Shown here: in pieces, positions 52,578-61,537 of the stretch
Layout of the letters: each line of letters begins with the position of its first letter
Position numbering within the stretch: position 1 is the first letter of the stretch
Translations under genes and position numbers: made by a program
Origin: a virus
Length of the DNA stretch: 64,000 nt
Reading direction: 5' to 3' (one strand)
Virus record (IMG/VR): IMGVR_UViG_3300012000_000013
Span: 1 to 64,000 of that record
Notes under the pieces: generated by a model
Database searches by the model: none
What the model saw: only the letters and a program-made list of their open reading frames with translations
Told to the model about the DNA's origin: nothing

Positions 52578-53014
52578 GTTTTGTAGAGCTAATTGCAAAA
52601 AACAAACTTATTGAGGCAAAAGAATTTATATTCAATCGCCTTGATGAAATTACTGCTGACTATTTGGCAGAAGAAAAAGAATTTGTAGGTAGAAATACTT
52701 ATGTTGAAGTAGAAGAACAATTAGACGAGGCCTCAACGAATGTGATTAAAATGGGTCGAGTCAAAAAGATTCGCCGCCGTATTCGTAGAAATGCACAAGG
52801 TAGAATTATTGTTCAAAAGAATATAAGAAAGTCTGCAATAAAAGGTTACAGAGTATCAGGTAGCACAGTTAAAAGAATACCTGCTATTGAAAGAATACAG
52901 AAAGCAAGAAAATTAAAAAGGTACTGGAAGACAAAAGGTAAAGCAAAATTGCGTAGAACATTACTCAAAAGAAAAATGTCTATCAGACGCCGAACATCCA
53001 TGGGAATAAAATAA
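52574..53014 (+). CDS. 68: gp68-like prohead core protein
   Basis: 146 aa, matching T4 gp68 (141 aa) in size, place and charge. The first 55 residues are acidic and helical (LIEAKEFIFNRLDEITADYL). The rest is extremely basic (KKIRRRIRRNAQGRI, LRRTLLKRKMSIRRRTSMGI), suggesting DNA or core contact. The EQLDEAST site looks like a prohead protease cleavage site (L-x-E-A). Overlaps the previous stop by ATGA. Name from position and character. Confidence 0.7.
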   Translation: MSFVELIAKNKLIEAKEFIFNRLDEITADYLAEEKEFVGRNTYVEVEEQLDEASTNVIKMGRVKKIRRRIRRNAQGRIIVQKNIRKSAIKGYRVSGSTVKRIPAIERIQKARKLKRYWKTKGKAKLRRTLLKRKMSIRRRTSMGIK

Positions 53015-53015
53015 A

Positions 53016-53366
53016 ATGCCAATAGAAATTTCAAATACATTAAGGTCAGTTTCGGTTGTTCGTGTTGAAGGCACTGGCACCTACTATGCTAATCTTATTT
53101 CTTTAGCAGCCAATAGTAATGAAGTTGTTAGTGCTGCTAACATTAAACGGATTAACTGGTCAACAAACGGTAACATTACTATTGTTCGCAATGGCAATGT
53201 AATTGGTACATTCCATAATGCAGGTGAAATTAGATGTGATGAGTGGGCATATTCAATTGCAAACAACAACACATCTAACGTAGTCATTACAATTACAACA
53301 GGCGGAACATTATTTTTAGAGTTATCTAAATCTGCTAATTACACAACACCACTAACAGGAATGTAA
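53016..53366 (+). CDS. Small beta-type protein in the capsid operon, unknown
   Basis: 116 aa. MPIEISNTLRSVSVVRVEGT, then VSAANIKRINWSTNGNITIV and GNVIGTFHNAGEIRCDEWAY, a compact beta pattern without enzyme motifs. It ends in NYTTPLTGM. It sits between gp68-like and gp21 with 1-nt gaps, so it is expressed with the head genes. It could be a head decoration or core protein. I recognise similar proteins only as uncharacterised. Confidence 0.65.
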   Translation: MPIEISNTLRSVSVVRVEGTGTYYANLISLAANSNEVVSAANIKRINWSTNGNITIVRNGNVIGTFHNAGEIRCDEWAYSIANNNTSNVVITITTGGTLFLELSKSANYTTPLTGM

Positions 53367-53367
53367 T

Positions 53368-54018
53368 ATGAAACTTATTACAGAAAGAATAGAACAAGTT
53401 CAGTATATTACTGAAGCTTCTGAAAACGGCAAAAAGAACCTGTATATCACGGGTCCTTTTTTAGTTTACGACAAACCAAATAAAAACAACCGACTTTATA
53501 CCAAAGATACTCTATCTAAGGAAGTTGGTCGTTATAATGAGGAGTTTGTCAAAACAAATCGTGCCTTAGGTGAATTAGGTCATCCTGATACCCCATCTAT
53601 TAATTTAGAGCGTGTATCACATAAGATTGTTTCACTTGAGGACAATGGTGAGGCATTCATTGGTAAAGCGATGATTTTAGAAACACCCTATGGTCAGATT
53701 GTTAAAAACTTTATTGATTCTGGTGTTAACCTTGGAGTATCTTCTCGTGGCATGGGTTCACTCACGCAAACAAGAGAAGGTTATAACTTGGTACAAGATG
53801 ATTTCAAATTGGCAACGGCAGCTGATATTGTAGCAGATCCATCTGCTCCAGGTGCATTTGTCAATGGGATTATGGAGAACAAAGAATGGTTATTTGTTGA
53901 TGGTCGTTTTGTAGAGGCCGACATTGATTCAGCAAAAAGACAGATTAGACAAGCATCACGCAAAGACATAGAACAGGTTGCCTTAACCTTGTTTGAAAAC
54001 TTTATCCGAAAACTTTAA
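53368..54018 (+). CDS. 21: gp21-like prohead maturation protease
   Basis: 216 aa (T4 gp21 is 212 aa). The S78/herpes-type serine protease that degrades the scaffold and trims gp23 after (L/I)xE. His72 lies in RALGELGHPDTPSINLERVS, and the serine in GVSSRGMGSL (S125 or S126). The second conserved His is H85 in ERVSHKIVSL. The C-terminal helix IDSAKRQIRQASRKDIEQVA fits the family. gp22 follows, as in T4. Confidence 0.94.
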   Translation: MKLITERIEQVQYITEASENGKKNLYITGPFLVYDKPNKNNRLYTKDTLSKEVGRYNEEFVKTNRALGELGHPDTPSINLERVSHKIVSLEDNGEAFIGKAMILETPYGQIVKNFIDSGVNLGVSSRGMGSLTQTREGYNLVQDDFKLATAADIVADPSAPGAFVNGIMENKEWLFVDGRFVEADIDSAKRQIRQASRKDIEQVALTLFENFIRKL

Positions 54019-54021
54019 TTT

Positions 54022-54029
54022 TATAAATA
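54022..54029 (+). promoter_or_regulatory. Late promoter TATAAATA before gp22
   Basis: Exact octamer, 22 nt before the gp22 ATG, with AAGGAG between. A textbook late promoter feeding scaffold and major capsid genes. Confidence 0.8.
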
Positions 54030-54051
54030 GAAAATCATAAGGAGATTCCTA

Positions 54052-55083
54052 ATGGCATCAAACAAATTATTTGAGGCAGCCGCAGAAATTCTTGCACAAA
54101 GCAAGAGTGCTGCACCAGCTATGCCTACACAAAAACTAGATGGCGAAATTATTGACTTGGGTGGACCAACACCACAAGACAGTAAGCCAACTGACGATTC
54201 TAATAAAATCGACACAACAAAGGGCGCTAAATCTGCAGCTGCTCCAACAACGAAGCCATCTGCCGCTTCTGCCAAAATGGAAGAAGCAGAGTCCAATGAA
54301 GAAATCATTGCTGAAAAAATGCATGATGACGAGAAAAAAGAAATGATGAAGAAAAAGATGAAAGAGGACATTGACGCCCTTTTCGCTGATGATTCTACCA
54401 TTTCAGAAGAATTCAAATCCAAAGTTTCTACAATTTTTGAAGCTCGTGTCCAAGACCGTGTTACTCAAATTGAAGAAGAAACCGAAGAGCGTTATGCTGG
54501 TATGCTTGAAGAAGCAGTTGAGTCTATCAAGCAAGATTTGACAGAGAAAGTTGACGACTATCTATCTTACATTGTTGAGCAATGGATGGAAGAAAACCAA
54601 ATCGCTATTGAATCTGGTCTCCGTTCTGAAATGACCGAAGATTTTATTGCCGGTTTACGCAATCTATTTGCAGAGCACTATATTGATGTGCCTGCAGAAA
54701 AAATCGACCTCGTTGATGAGTTGGCTGGTAAAGTTGAAGAACTTGAAACCAAACTCAACGAAGAAATCGAGCGTGGTGTTAGCTATGCTAAGGCATTAGT
54801 TGAATCTCGCAAAAAAGAAATTACTGCCGAAGTATGTGAAGGTCTCATCGCAACTCAAGTTGAAAAAATCAAATCACTCGCAGAGAGTGTTGAATTCTCC
54901 ACAGAGGACGAATACAAAGAGAAACTTGAAACAATCCGTGAGAACTATTTCCCATCTGGTGTTAAAAAAGCCAGTGAAGCACAACTTCAGGAAGAAGTAA
55001 CTGATGGCTCAGAGAAGCAAGTCGTTTCTAACGACCCTTATGTTGCCGCAGTTGCAAACGCAATTTCTAAAACAAAAATTTAA
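54052..55083 (+). CDS. 22: gp22-like prohead scaffold protein
   Basis: 343 aa (T4 gp22 is 269 aa). The main internal core around which gp23 assembles; it is degraded by gp21. Mostly charged helix (IAEKMHDDEKKEMMKKKMKE, LVDELAGKVEELETKLNEEI) after a Pro/Thr/Ala-rich 75-residue head. FKSKVSTIFEARVQDRVTQI and EEAVESIKQDLTEKVDDYLS are the conserved segments. The C-terminus SNDPYVAAVANAISKTKI resembles the conserved end of the family. Strong AAGGAG site. Confidence 0.9.
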   Translation: MASNKLFEAAAEILAQSKSAAPAMPTQKLDGEIIDLGGPTPQDSKPTDDSNKIDTTKGAKSAAAPTTKPSAASAKMEEAESNEEIIAEKMHDDEKKEMMKKKMKEDIDALFADDSTISEEFKSKVSTIFEARVQDRVTQIEEETEERYAGMLEEAVESIKQDLTEKVDDYLSYIVEQWMEENQIAIESGLRSEMTEDFIAGLRNLFAEHYIDVPAEKIDLVDELAGKVEELETKLNEEIERGVSYAKALVESRKKEITAEVCEGLIATQVEKIKSLAESVEFSTEDEYKEKLETIRENYFPSGVKKASEAQLQEEVTDGSEKQVVSNDPYVAAVANAISKTKI

Positions 55084-55105
55084 TTAAACTCTAAGGAGAA
55101 ACTCA

Positions 55106-56452
55106 ATGTATTTGTCCGAACAATTACAGAAAAAATGGGAAGGCGTTCTGGATCATCCAGATATGCCTGCTATTAAAGACCCATATCGTAAAGCAGTAAC
55201 AGCTGTCGTTCTTGAAAATCAAGTTCAAGAAATGGCTAAAGCTGGTAACATCCTTCAAGAAGCTGGTTCCCCAACAAACTTTGCTGGTACAGGCGGTTTT
55301 GGTGGCAGTGCAGCTGCTGCAGGCCCTGTTGCTGGTTTCGACCCAATCTTAATCAGCTTGGTTCGCCGTTCGTTGCCTAACCTCATCGCTTATGATATTT
55401 GCGGTGTTCAGCCAATGACTGGTCCAACAGGTTTGATTTTTGCTATGCGTTCACGCTATGCATCACAAGGTGGTACAGAAGCATTCTACAACGAAGCCAA
55501 CACAGGTTTCGCTGGTGCAAACGGTGGTGGCGCTCAAATCGCCCTTAGCATTCCTTCTGATACTGCTGCTAACAACACATTTGCTGGTAATGCTGCTGCA
55601 ATCGCTGCTATGACCACAGGTAGTGCTGAAGCTTTAGGTGATGGCGCATCTGGTAATACATTCCAAGAAATGGCATTCTCTATTGAGAAAGTTACTGTAA
55701 CTGCAAAGACTCGTGCTTTGAAGGCAGAATACTCATTAGAACTCGCTCAAGACTTGAAAGCAGTTCATGGTTTGGATGCAGAAACAGAATTGGCAAATAT
55801 TTTGTCGTCTGAAATTCTTGCTGAAATTAACCGTGAAGTTATCCGCACAATCTATGGTGTTGCTAAGTTGGGTGCTCAAGTTGGTACAACAACTGCTGGT
55901 ACATTCAACCTCGACACAGATTCCAACGGTCGTTGGATGGTTGAGAAGATTAAAGGTTTGGCATTCCAAATCGAGCGTGAAGCTAATACAATTGCCAAGA
56001 CAACACGTCGTGGCAAAGGTAACGTTCTAATCTGCTCTTCTGATGTTGCATCTGCTTTTGCAATGGCAGGCTTGTTAGATTATAACTCTGCTCTCCAATC
56101 TCAAGTTAACCTCACAGTTGACGATACTGGTAACACATTTGCTGGTACAATGTTTGGTCGTATCAAGGTTTACATCGACCCATACTTCACCACAAATTCT
56201 ACCAATGAGTTTGCTGTTGTTGGTTACAAAGGTACAAACGCCTATGACGCTGGTATTTTCTACTGCCCATACGTTCCATTGCAAATGGTTCGTGCAGTTG
56301 ATACTGGCACCTTCCAGCCAAAGATTGGTTTCAAGACCCGTTACGGTCTCGTTGCCAACCCATTTGCAGAAGGTACATCACAAGGCCTTGGCGCATTGAC
56401 TGTTCAATCCAACAACTACTACCGTGGTTTCCGGATTTACAATTTGATGTAA
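55106..56452 (+). CDS. 23: gp23-like major capsid protein
   Basis: 448 aa precursor (T4 gp23 is 521 aa), HK97-type fold. The N-terminal scaffold-like region runs to NILQEAGSP, where L-Q-E/A fits gp21 cleavage after E52. The core follows: ISLVRRSLPNLIAYDICGVQ, PMTGPTGLIFAMRSRYASQG, SIEKVTVTAKTRALKAEYSL, ELAQDLKAVHGLDAETELAN and ILSSEILAEINREVIRTIYG. The end GLGALTVQSNNYYRGFRIYN is diagnostic. AAGGAG ribosome site, strong terminator after it. Its codon use is less A/T-biased than the hub genes, as expected for heavy expression. Confidence 0.97.
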   Translation: MYLSEQLQKKWEGVLDHPDMPAIKDPYRKAVTAVVLENQVQEMAKAGNILQEAGSPTNFAGTGGFGGSAAAAGPVAGFDPILISLVRRSLPNLIAYDICGVQPMTGPTGLIFAMRSRYASQGGTEAFYNEANTGFAGANGGGAQIALSIPSDTAANNTFAGNAAAIAAMTTGSAEALGDGASGNTFQEMAFSIEKVTVTAKTRALKAEYSLELAQDLKAVHGLDAETELANILSSEILAEINREVIRTIYGVAKLGAQVGTTTAGTFNLDTDSNGRWMVEKIKGLAFQIEREANTIAKTTRRGKGNVLICSSDVASAFAMAGLLDYNSALQSQVNLTVDDTGNTFAGTMFGRIKVYIDPYFTTNSTNEFAVVGYKGTNAYDAGIFYCPYVPLQMVRAVDTGTFQPKIGFKTRYGLVANPFAEGTSQGLGALTVQSNNYYRGFRIYNLM

Positions 56453-56480
56453 TTAAAAACTCCAACAAGAGAGTTCTTAA

Positions 56481-56507
56481 AGAGGCACTTCGGTGCCTCT
56501 TTTTTTT
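56481..56507 (+). terminator. Strong terminator after gp23
   Basis: 8-bp stem AGAGGCAC/GTGCCTCT with a UUCG tetraloop followed by seven or more T. It insulates the major capsid gene from gp3 and the recombination genes. Confidence 0.93.
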
Positions 56508-56511
56508 GGCG

Positions 56512-56519
56512 TATAAATA
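56512..56519 (+). promoter_or_regulatory. Late promoter TATAAATA before gp3
   Basis: Exact octamer just after the gp23 terminator, 5 nt before the ATG at 56525, without a ribosome site. The arrangement terminator, octamer, ATG makes a leaderless late message very likely here. Confidence 0.72.
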
Positions 56520-56524
56520 GTAGT

Positions 56525-57076
56525 ATGACAGCAATCACAAGAAACCCAGCCAATCCAAATTACTTACACCCTAATAAGTTTCAATTAAACTTTAGTAGGG
56601 CATCCAATGTGCAATACTTTTGCCAATCAGTAAGTGTGCCTGGCATCTCCATGTCTGAAGTTCCACAGAATACTCCTTTTGTTGACTTGTATAGACCTGG
56701 TGAAAAAGCCATTTATGACTTACTGAATGTTACCTTTATTGTTGATGAACAATTAAAAGCATGGTTAGAAATACATGATTGGATCCGTGCTATGACTTTT
56801 CCAACAGATTTTAAAGAATACCAAAATTTAAGTTTGTTAAGTAAACAAGCTGGCATAAGGCAAGAATTGGGAATTGGTGCCCAATATTCCGATGCTACAG
56901 TTACCATATTATCATCGGCAAATAATCCAACTCACCGATTTAAATTTTATGAAGTATTCCCTACAACACTATCTACATTTGTAATGTCGGCATCTGATAC
57001 TCCAGACAGTATCATTACTGCCGATGCCACATTCAGATATTCCTATTATGATGTTGACATAGTATCACAAAACTGA
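56525..57076 (+). CDS. 3: gp3-like tail completion protein
   Basis: 183 aa (T4 gp3 is 176 aa). NPNYLHPNKFQLNFSRASNV, YFCQSVSVPGISMSEVPQNT, PFVDLYRPGEKAIYDLLNVT and QLKAWLEIHDWIRAMTFPTD form a tube-like fold, in line with gp3 ending the tail tube. In marine T4-like phages a gene of this kind follows gp23. There is no Shine-Dalgarno; a late octamer lies 5 nt upstream. A role as another tube-fold component is possible. Confidence 0.78.
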   Translation: MTAITRNPANPNYLHPNKFQLNFSRASNVQYFCQSVSVPGISMSEVPQNTPFVDLYRPGEKAIYDLLNVTFIVDEQLKAWLEIHDWIRAMTFPTDFKEYQNLSLLSKQAGIRQELGIGAQYSDATVTILSSANNPTHRFKFYEVFPTTLSTFVMSASDTPDSIITADATFRYSYYDVDIVSQN

Positions 57077-57101
57077 TATACTCCTGAAAGGAGGCTTTGG
57101 T

Positions 57102-57536
57102 ATGAATAAACTTGATGAATTATTAGAATTGTGGGCAAAAGATTCTGTTATTGATAGAACAGAACCAGGCAAAGAACTCACAAACATTCCACAATTACAT
57201 AGTAAGTATTTGAATATACTTTCACGGCATCGCCTATTGGCAAAAGAAGCCGAGTTCAAGTATAACAAATTAAAACGAATTAAATGGGAATATTATACAG
57301 GTAAACTAGATGATGATACTCTTAGACAATATGGATGGGAACCATTTCCATTTGTATTGAAATCTGAAATCAATACCTACTTTGAAAGTGATGATGACTT
57401 AAACAAATTAGTGGCATCAAAAATGATACACGATGAGATTGTAGATGCTTGTCAAAGTATTTTGAAAGAACTGAATAGTAGAACCTACCAGCTAAGGGAT
57501 TTTATTTCCTGGGAGCGGTTCATACAAGGAATTTAA
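57102..57536 (+). CDS. uvsY: UvsY-like recombination mediator
   Basis: 144 aa (T4 UvsY is 137 aa). UvsY loads the UvsX recombinase on gp32-coated single strands. The pattern NKLDELLELWAKDSVIDRTE, SKYLNILSRHRLLAKEAEFK, YNKLKRIKWEYYTGKLDD and a late EIVDACQSILKELNSRTYQL is typical, mostly helical. AAAGGAGGCTTTGGTATG gives a very strong ribosome site. No late octamer is seen, so it may be read through or have a middle-type promoter. The stop is followed directly by the TTG start of uvsW. Confidence 0.85.
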   Translation: MNKLDELLELWAKDSVIDRTEPGKELTNIPQLHSKYLNILSRHRLLAKEAEFKYNKLKRIKWEYYTGKLDDDTLRQYGWEPFPFVLKSEINTYFESDDDLNKLVASKMIHDEIVDACQSILKELNSRTYQLRDFISWERFIQGI

Positions 57537-59000
57537 TTGGATATTAGACTAGAGAAAGTCAATGAAGCTTTTATTCGTGTTCAATCAGAAAGAAATATAG
57601 CTCAAGAACTTTCAGATTACTTTACTTTTTTTGTGCCAGGTTATCAATTTACACCTGCATACAAAGCACGATATTGGGATGGAAAGATACGCCTATTGGA
57701 TTTACGAACAATGGGCCTGTATCATGGCCTTGTTCCATACATTCAAAAGTTTGCTGAAGAACGGCAATATCAAGTAGAGATTGATTCAGAGGTAACTGCT
57801 ACTGAAAATTTCTCAATCAAAGAAGCCAAAGATTTTATTGAAACACTTAATCTTCCACATGAAGTGCGAGATTACCAATTAAATTCTTTTGTTCATGCAA
57901 TACGAAACAAACGAATACTTCTATTATCTCCTACGGCATCAGGTAAATCTCTTATTCTTTATTTGATACTCCGTCAAATACAAGATTCAGGCCACAAGAA
58001 AGGTCTATTGATTGTTCCAACCACATCATTGGTTGAACAAATGTATAAAGACTTTCAAGATTATGGATACGATTCAGATAAACATTGTCACCGACAGTAT
58101 GCAGGTAAAGACAAAGTTACAGATAAGTTTCTAACGATTACCACATGGCAATCTATCTACAAGAACCCACCAGAGTATTTTGAACAATATGATTTTGTTC
58201 TTGGTGATGAAGCACATCAATTCAAAGCCAAATCACTCACAACGATTATGTCTGGCACAATTAATGCCAAGTATCGTATTGGTTGCACAGGTACATTAGA
58301 TGGTACTCAAACACATCGCCTTGTGTTAGAAGGTTTATTTGGTCCTGTTTATAGAGCCACTTCTACCGCAGAACTAATTCAAAACAAACAATTAGCAGAT
58401 TTCAAAATCAAATGCCTTATATTAAAGTATCCTGATTCTGTTTGTAAAATGGCTCGTGATTGGGACTATAATACAGAAGTTGAATATATAGTTATGAGCG
58501 CTGCTAGAAATGAATTCATTAAGAACCTAGCACTATCTTTAGAAGGTAATTCTCTTATTCTTTTCCAGTTTGTAGAAAAACATGGCAAAGATTTACATTC
58601 AATTATCAAAGAACAAGCAAAGAATCGCCAGGTATTCTTTGTTTACGGAGGAACAGATGTTGAAGTCCGTGAATCAATTCGTGCTATTACTGAAAAAGAA
58701 AAAGACGCTATTATTGTGGCATCTTATGGCACTTTCTCTACTGGTATTAACATTCGCAATCTACACAATATCATCTTTGCAAGTCCTTCTAAGTCTAGGA
58801 TTCGTAATCTGCAATCTATCGGTAGAGGTTTACGGATAGGTGATGATAAAACTGAAGCCACATTATTTGATATCTCTGATGATTTCCGTATAGGCAAATT
58901 TACCAATTACACCTTGAAACATTTCGTAGAACGTGTTAAAATATACGATGATGAAAAATTCAATTACAAGTTTTATAACATAGACCTAAAAAATGGATAA
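57537..59000 (+). CDS. uvsW: UvsW-like DNA helicase (TTG start)
   Basis: 487 aa (T4 UvsW is 503 aa). Superfamily 2 helicase that remodels branched DNA and ends origin-dependent replication. An N-terminal substrate-gripping domain (1-100) leads to Walker A SPTASGKS (131-138), DEAH (224-227), CTGTLDG, then IVASYGTFSTGINIRNLHNI and SIGRGLRIGDDKTEATLFDI (motifs V and VI). The TTG follows the uvsY stop, with CAAGGA 7 nt upstream; no nearby ATG gives the proper N-terminus. Overlaps the next gene by 8 nt. Confidence 0.95.
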   Translation: MDIRLEKVNEAFIRVQSERNIAQELSDYFTFFVPGYQFTPAYKARYWDGKIRLLDLRTMGLYHGLVPYIQKFAEERQYQVEIDSEVTATENFSIKEAKDFIETLNLPHEVRDYQLNSFVHAIRNKRILLLSPTASGKSLILYLILRQIQDSGHKKGLLIVPTTSLVEQMYKDFQDYGYDSDKHCHRQYAGKDKVTDKFLTITTWQSIYKNPPEYFEQYDFVLGDEAHQFKAKSLTTIMSGTINAKYRIGCTGTLDGTQTHRLVLEGLFGPVYRATSTAELIQNKQLADFKIKCLILKYPDSVCKMARDWDYNTEVEYIVMSAARNEFIKNLALSLEGNSLILFQFVEKHGKDLHSIIKEQAKNRQVFFVYGGTDVEVRESIRAITEKEKDAIIVASYGTFSTGINIRNLHNIIFASPSKSRIRNLQSIGRGLRIGDDKTEATLFDISDDFRIGKFTNYTLKHFVERVKIYDDEKFNYKFYNIDLKNG

Positions 59001-59409
59001 TATAAAAATAGTAAGACTGCAATCAGGTGAAGATGTTATAGCAAATTATACTGATGATGAAGAAGGCTCAATTACTTTAACAAACCCAATGACTTTGATG
59101 TTTAAAAGAATGCCAACTGGCAGAGCTGTAATGATGATGAGTCCTTGGTTACCTTTAGAATTAGTTGAAGATAATGTTGCTAACATATATGCTCAAGACA
59201 TTCTTTCCGTATTTCAACCAAAACAACACATTATTGATTATTACAATACAACGGTAACAGAAGTTGAAGAAGATAGAAAAAATGATGAGATGGATGAACT
59301 GCATGATATGGAAGAAGATGATTTGGAGATGTCAGTAGAGGAAGAACAAGAAGCTATGGAAGAATTAAAACTGCTTCGTCAGGATATTAAGAAGAAGCTT
59401 TTACACTAA
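58993..59409 (+). CDS. Conserved protein between uvsW and gp55, possibly Sm-like
   Basis: 138 aa. Residues 1-85 are a compact beta domain (NIKIVRLQSGEDVIANYTDD, SITLTNPMTLMFKRMP, then AVMMMSPWLPLELVEDNVAN), which in shape recalls an Sm/Hfq-like barrel. Residues 90-138 are an acidic coiled segment. The gene sits in this slot in marine T4-like phages as far as I recall. The Sm-like idea is inferred from strand pattern only. The following 103 nt (59410-59512) are non-coding and hold a promoter-like element. Confidence 0.6.
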   Translation: MDNIKIVRLQSGEDVIANYTDDEEGSITLTNPMTLMFKRMPTGRAVMMMSPWLPLELVEDNVANIYAQDILSVFQPKQHIIDYYNTTVTEVEEDRKNDEMDELHDMEEDDLEMSVEEEQEAMEELKLLRQDIKKKLLH

Positions 59410-59497
59410 ACTTGCAAACGGAACACCGCTACTATAACATTGTCAAGCGATAAATGAGGCAAATGTAGCATAAGAATGGTGCTTTTTCTGGAAAGTA

Positions 59498-59506
59498 TGA
59501 TATAAT
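59498..59506 (+). promoter_or_regulatory. Extended -10 promoter TGATATAAT
   Basis: TGnTATAAT matches the host sigma70 extended -10 element and is not a late octamer. No -35 hexamer is evident 17 nt upstream. It lies 6 nt before the ATG at 59513, so this message too would begin at or near the start codon. It may give gp55 and its upstream gene earlier expression than the virion genes. Confidence 0.5.
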
Positions 59507-59512
59507 GATTGT

Positions 59513-59926
59513 ATGTTAGAATATAATGAACAGAACCTACAAACAGTATGCGAGGTTATTAAACGAAACCTTACACCAGATTTGTTGCCAAAAAAATGGA
59601 TAATTAGAAACGAAAGTAATCCGGCCTTTGGCCATTGTCATAATGCCTCTGGTTGTTTGTATAAGATATTTGGTTCTAAACAATTAAGTTTGTACCGAGG
59701 CTTTGATGGTGAAATATATCATTGGTGGGTTCAAGATAAAGAAGGTAAGATAATTGATTTAACTTCAGAACAATACACAAGTATTGGTAAAGTACCACCT
59801 TATGATAAAGCCGAGAAGGCAGGTTTACTTGGCTTTGAATATAAAAAAAGAGTTCTTAAATTGCATGACAGAGTAGTAAATGAATTGAGCGGTAATAAAT
59901 TAGGATTATTAAATCATTATGAGTAA
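59513..59926 (+). CDS. Putative papain-like (YunG-like) protein before gp55
   Basis: 137 aa, not firmly identified. PAFGHCHNASGCLYKIFGSK, then EIYHWWVQDKEGKIIDLTSE gives an ordered Cys42, His70, Asp82 set in the arrangement of papain-fold and YunG-like proteins: Cys at a helix start, His in a strand before WW, Asp in IID. A cysteine peptidase, transglutaminase or amidase activity is therefore possible but unproven. No ribosome site; an extended -10 element lies 6 nt before the ATG. Overlaps gp55 by 8 nt. Confidence 0.6.
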   Translation: MLEYNEQNLQTVCEVIKRNLTPDLLPKKWIIRNESNPAFGHCHNASGCLYKIFGSKQLSLYRGFDGEIYHWWVQDKEGKIIDLTSEQYTSIGKVPPYDKAEKAGLLGFEYKKRVLKLHDRVVNELSGNKLGLLNHYE

Positions 59927-60473
59927 AAAACATTACATAAACAATGCAGACTTCTTGGCTGCACTTATTGACTATAAAGAAAGATGTAAGAAAGCAAAGA
60001 AAGCCAAGAAAGAAGATCCACCAATTCCAAATTATGTTGGTGAATGTTTTCTAAAGATTGCAGAACACCTTTCTCGCAAACCTAATTTTGTATCATATTC
60101 TTTTCGTGATGAAATGATTGCAGATGGTATTGAGAATTGTATCCAATACTTCCGTAATTTTGATGAAACTAAATCAAAGAACCCATTTGCCTACTTTACA
60201 CAAATTATTTACTTTGCTTTTTTGCGTAGAATCCAAAAAGAAAAAAAACAACTGTATGTAAAGTATAAGGCAACACAACAATTTGGTATGCTTGATGAAG
60301 GCGAAATGTATGAAGATGTTGATGGTCATATGAAACAGTTTGAACTCTATGATAACATTGCTGAGTTTATTGAAACATTTGAAGAAGCTAAAGAAAAGAA
60401 AAAAAAATCTAAGACAAAAGGATTAGAGAAGTTTCTTGACGCTGACGAATTGGATATTCCAAAAGAACTATGA
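59919..60473 (+). CDS. 55: gp55-like late sigma factor
   Basis: 184 aa (T4 gp55 is 185 aa). A minimal sigma factor that directs host RNA polymerase to late octamers with the sliding clamp. NNADFLAALIDYKERCKKAK, then the region 2-like FRDEMIADGIENCIQYFRNF and PFAYFTQIIYFAFLRRIQKE, which contacts core polymerase and melts DNA. The C-terminal GLEKFLDADELDIPKEL has the hydrophobic and acidic character of the clamp-binding tail. Its presence matches the many NATAAATA sites in the window. Overlaps gp47 by ATGA. Confidence 0.93.
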   Translation: MSKKHYINNADFLAALIDYKERCKKAKKAKKEDPPIPNYVGECFLKIAEHLSRKPNFVSYSFRDEMIADGIENCIQYFRNFDETKSKNPFAYFTQIIYFAFLRRIQKEKKQLYVKYKATQQFGMLDEGEMYEDVDGHMKQFELYDNIAEFIETFEEAKEKKKKSKTKGLEKFLDADELDIPKEL

Positions 60474-61537
60474 AGATTGCTCTTATAAACGACACCCATG
60501 CAGGTGCTCGTGGTGATGACCCACGATTTAATGAATTCTTTTTTAAGTTTTGGGAAGGCACATTCTTTCCTTATCTAAAAGAAAACAACATTAAACACAT
60601 CTGCCATCTTGGTGATGTTGTTGACCGCAGAAAGTTTATTTCATTTGTAACACTCAATTCTTGGCGTAAACGCTTCTTTGATGTATTACAGACAGAAGGC
60701 ATTAATATGGATGTGATTGTTGGTAACCATGATGTTACTTACAAGAACACCAATGAGATTAATGCTATGCATGAGTTGTTTGACCATTACACTAATATCA
60801 ATGTGATGATTGAACCAAAAGATATGGAGTATGATGGTCTATCTGTTGCGATGATACCATGGATTAACTCAAGTAATTATGAACAAGCTTTAGAATTTCT
60901 AAAGACAACCAAATCGCAAGTAGTATTTGGACATTTTGAGATTGCTGGGTTTGAAATGGATAGAGGTAATGTGTGTCATACAGGAATGGACAAATCAACC
61001 TTTGATAGGTTTGATATGGTTCTATCTGGCCACTTTCATCATAAGTCTACCAATGGTTCTATTCACTATCTTGGTAATCAATATGAAATAACATGGGCAG
61101 ATTATAATGACCCTCGTGGTTTCCATGTGTTTGATACTGAAACAAGAGAGTTGACATTTGTTTCAAACCCTAATAGAATGTTTCATAAAATTAACTATGA
61201 TGATGCAACAACTGACTTTGCTTATTGGCAAAAATTTGATTATGCAGCCTTGAAAGATTGTTATGTAAAGATTGTAGTATTGAATAAACAAAACCCATAT
61301 CTATTTGATAATGTGTTAGATAATCTATACAAGGCAGGCATTGGTGATATTGCCATTGTTGAGGACTTTACCGATACGATTATTGAAGATGATAAAGACC
61401 TTGTGAATCAGGCAGAAGATACAATGACCATTCTATCCAAGTATATTGATAACTTGACATTGACTGTGGATAATGATAAACTTAAAACTTTAATGAAAGA
61501 GCTTTATGTTGAAGCTCTCACTACTGAAACTGAATGA
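60470..61537 (+). CDS. 47: gp47-like recombination nuclease subunit (SbcD/Mre11 family)
   Basis: 355 aa (T4 gp47 is 339 aa). Metallophosphoesterase that with gp46 resects double-strand ends. Metal motifs in order: INDTHAG (D8, H10), HLGDVVDRRKF, VGNHDVTYKN, VFGHFEI and LSGHFHHKSTNGSIHYLGNQ. The C-terminal part forms the capping and gp46-contact region. Overlaps gp46 by ATGA (start 61534), fitting stoichiometric synthesis. Confidence 0.95.
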   Translation: MKIALINDTHAGARGDDPRFNEFFFKFWEGTFFPYLKENNIKHICHLGDVVDRRKFISFVTLNSWRKRFFDVLQTEGINMDVIVGNHDVTYKNTNEINAMHELFDHYTNINVMIEPKDMEYDGLSVAMIPWINSSNYEQALEFLKTTKSQVVFGHFEIAGFEMDRGNVCHTGMDKSTFDRFDMVLSGHFHHKSTNGSIHYLGNQYEITWADYNDPRGFHVFDTETRELTFVSNPNRMFHKINYDDATTDFAYWQKFDYAALKDCYVKIVVLNKQNPYLFDNVLDNLYKAGIGDIAIVEDFTDTIIEDDKDLVNQAEDTMTILSKYIDNLTLTVDNDKLKTLMKELYVEALTTETE

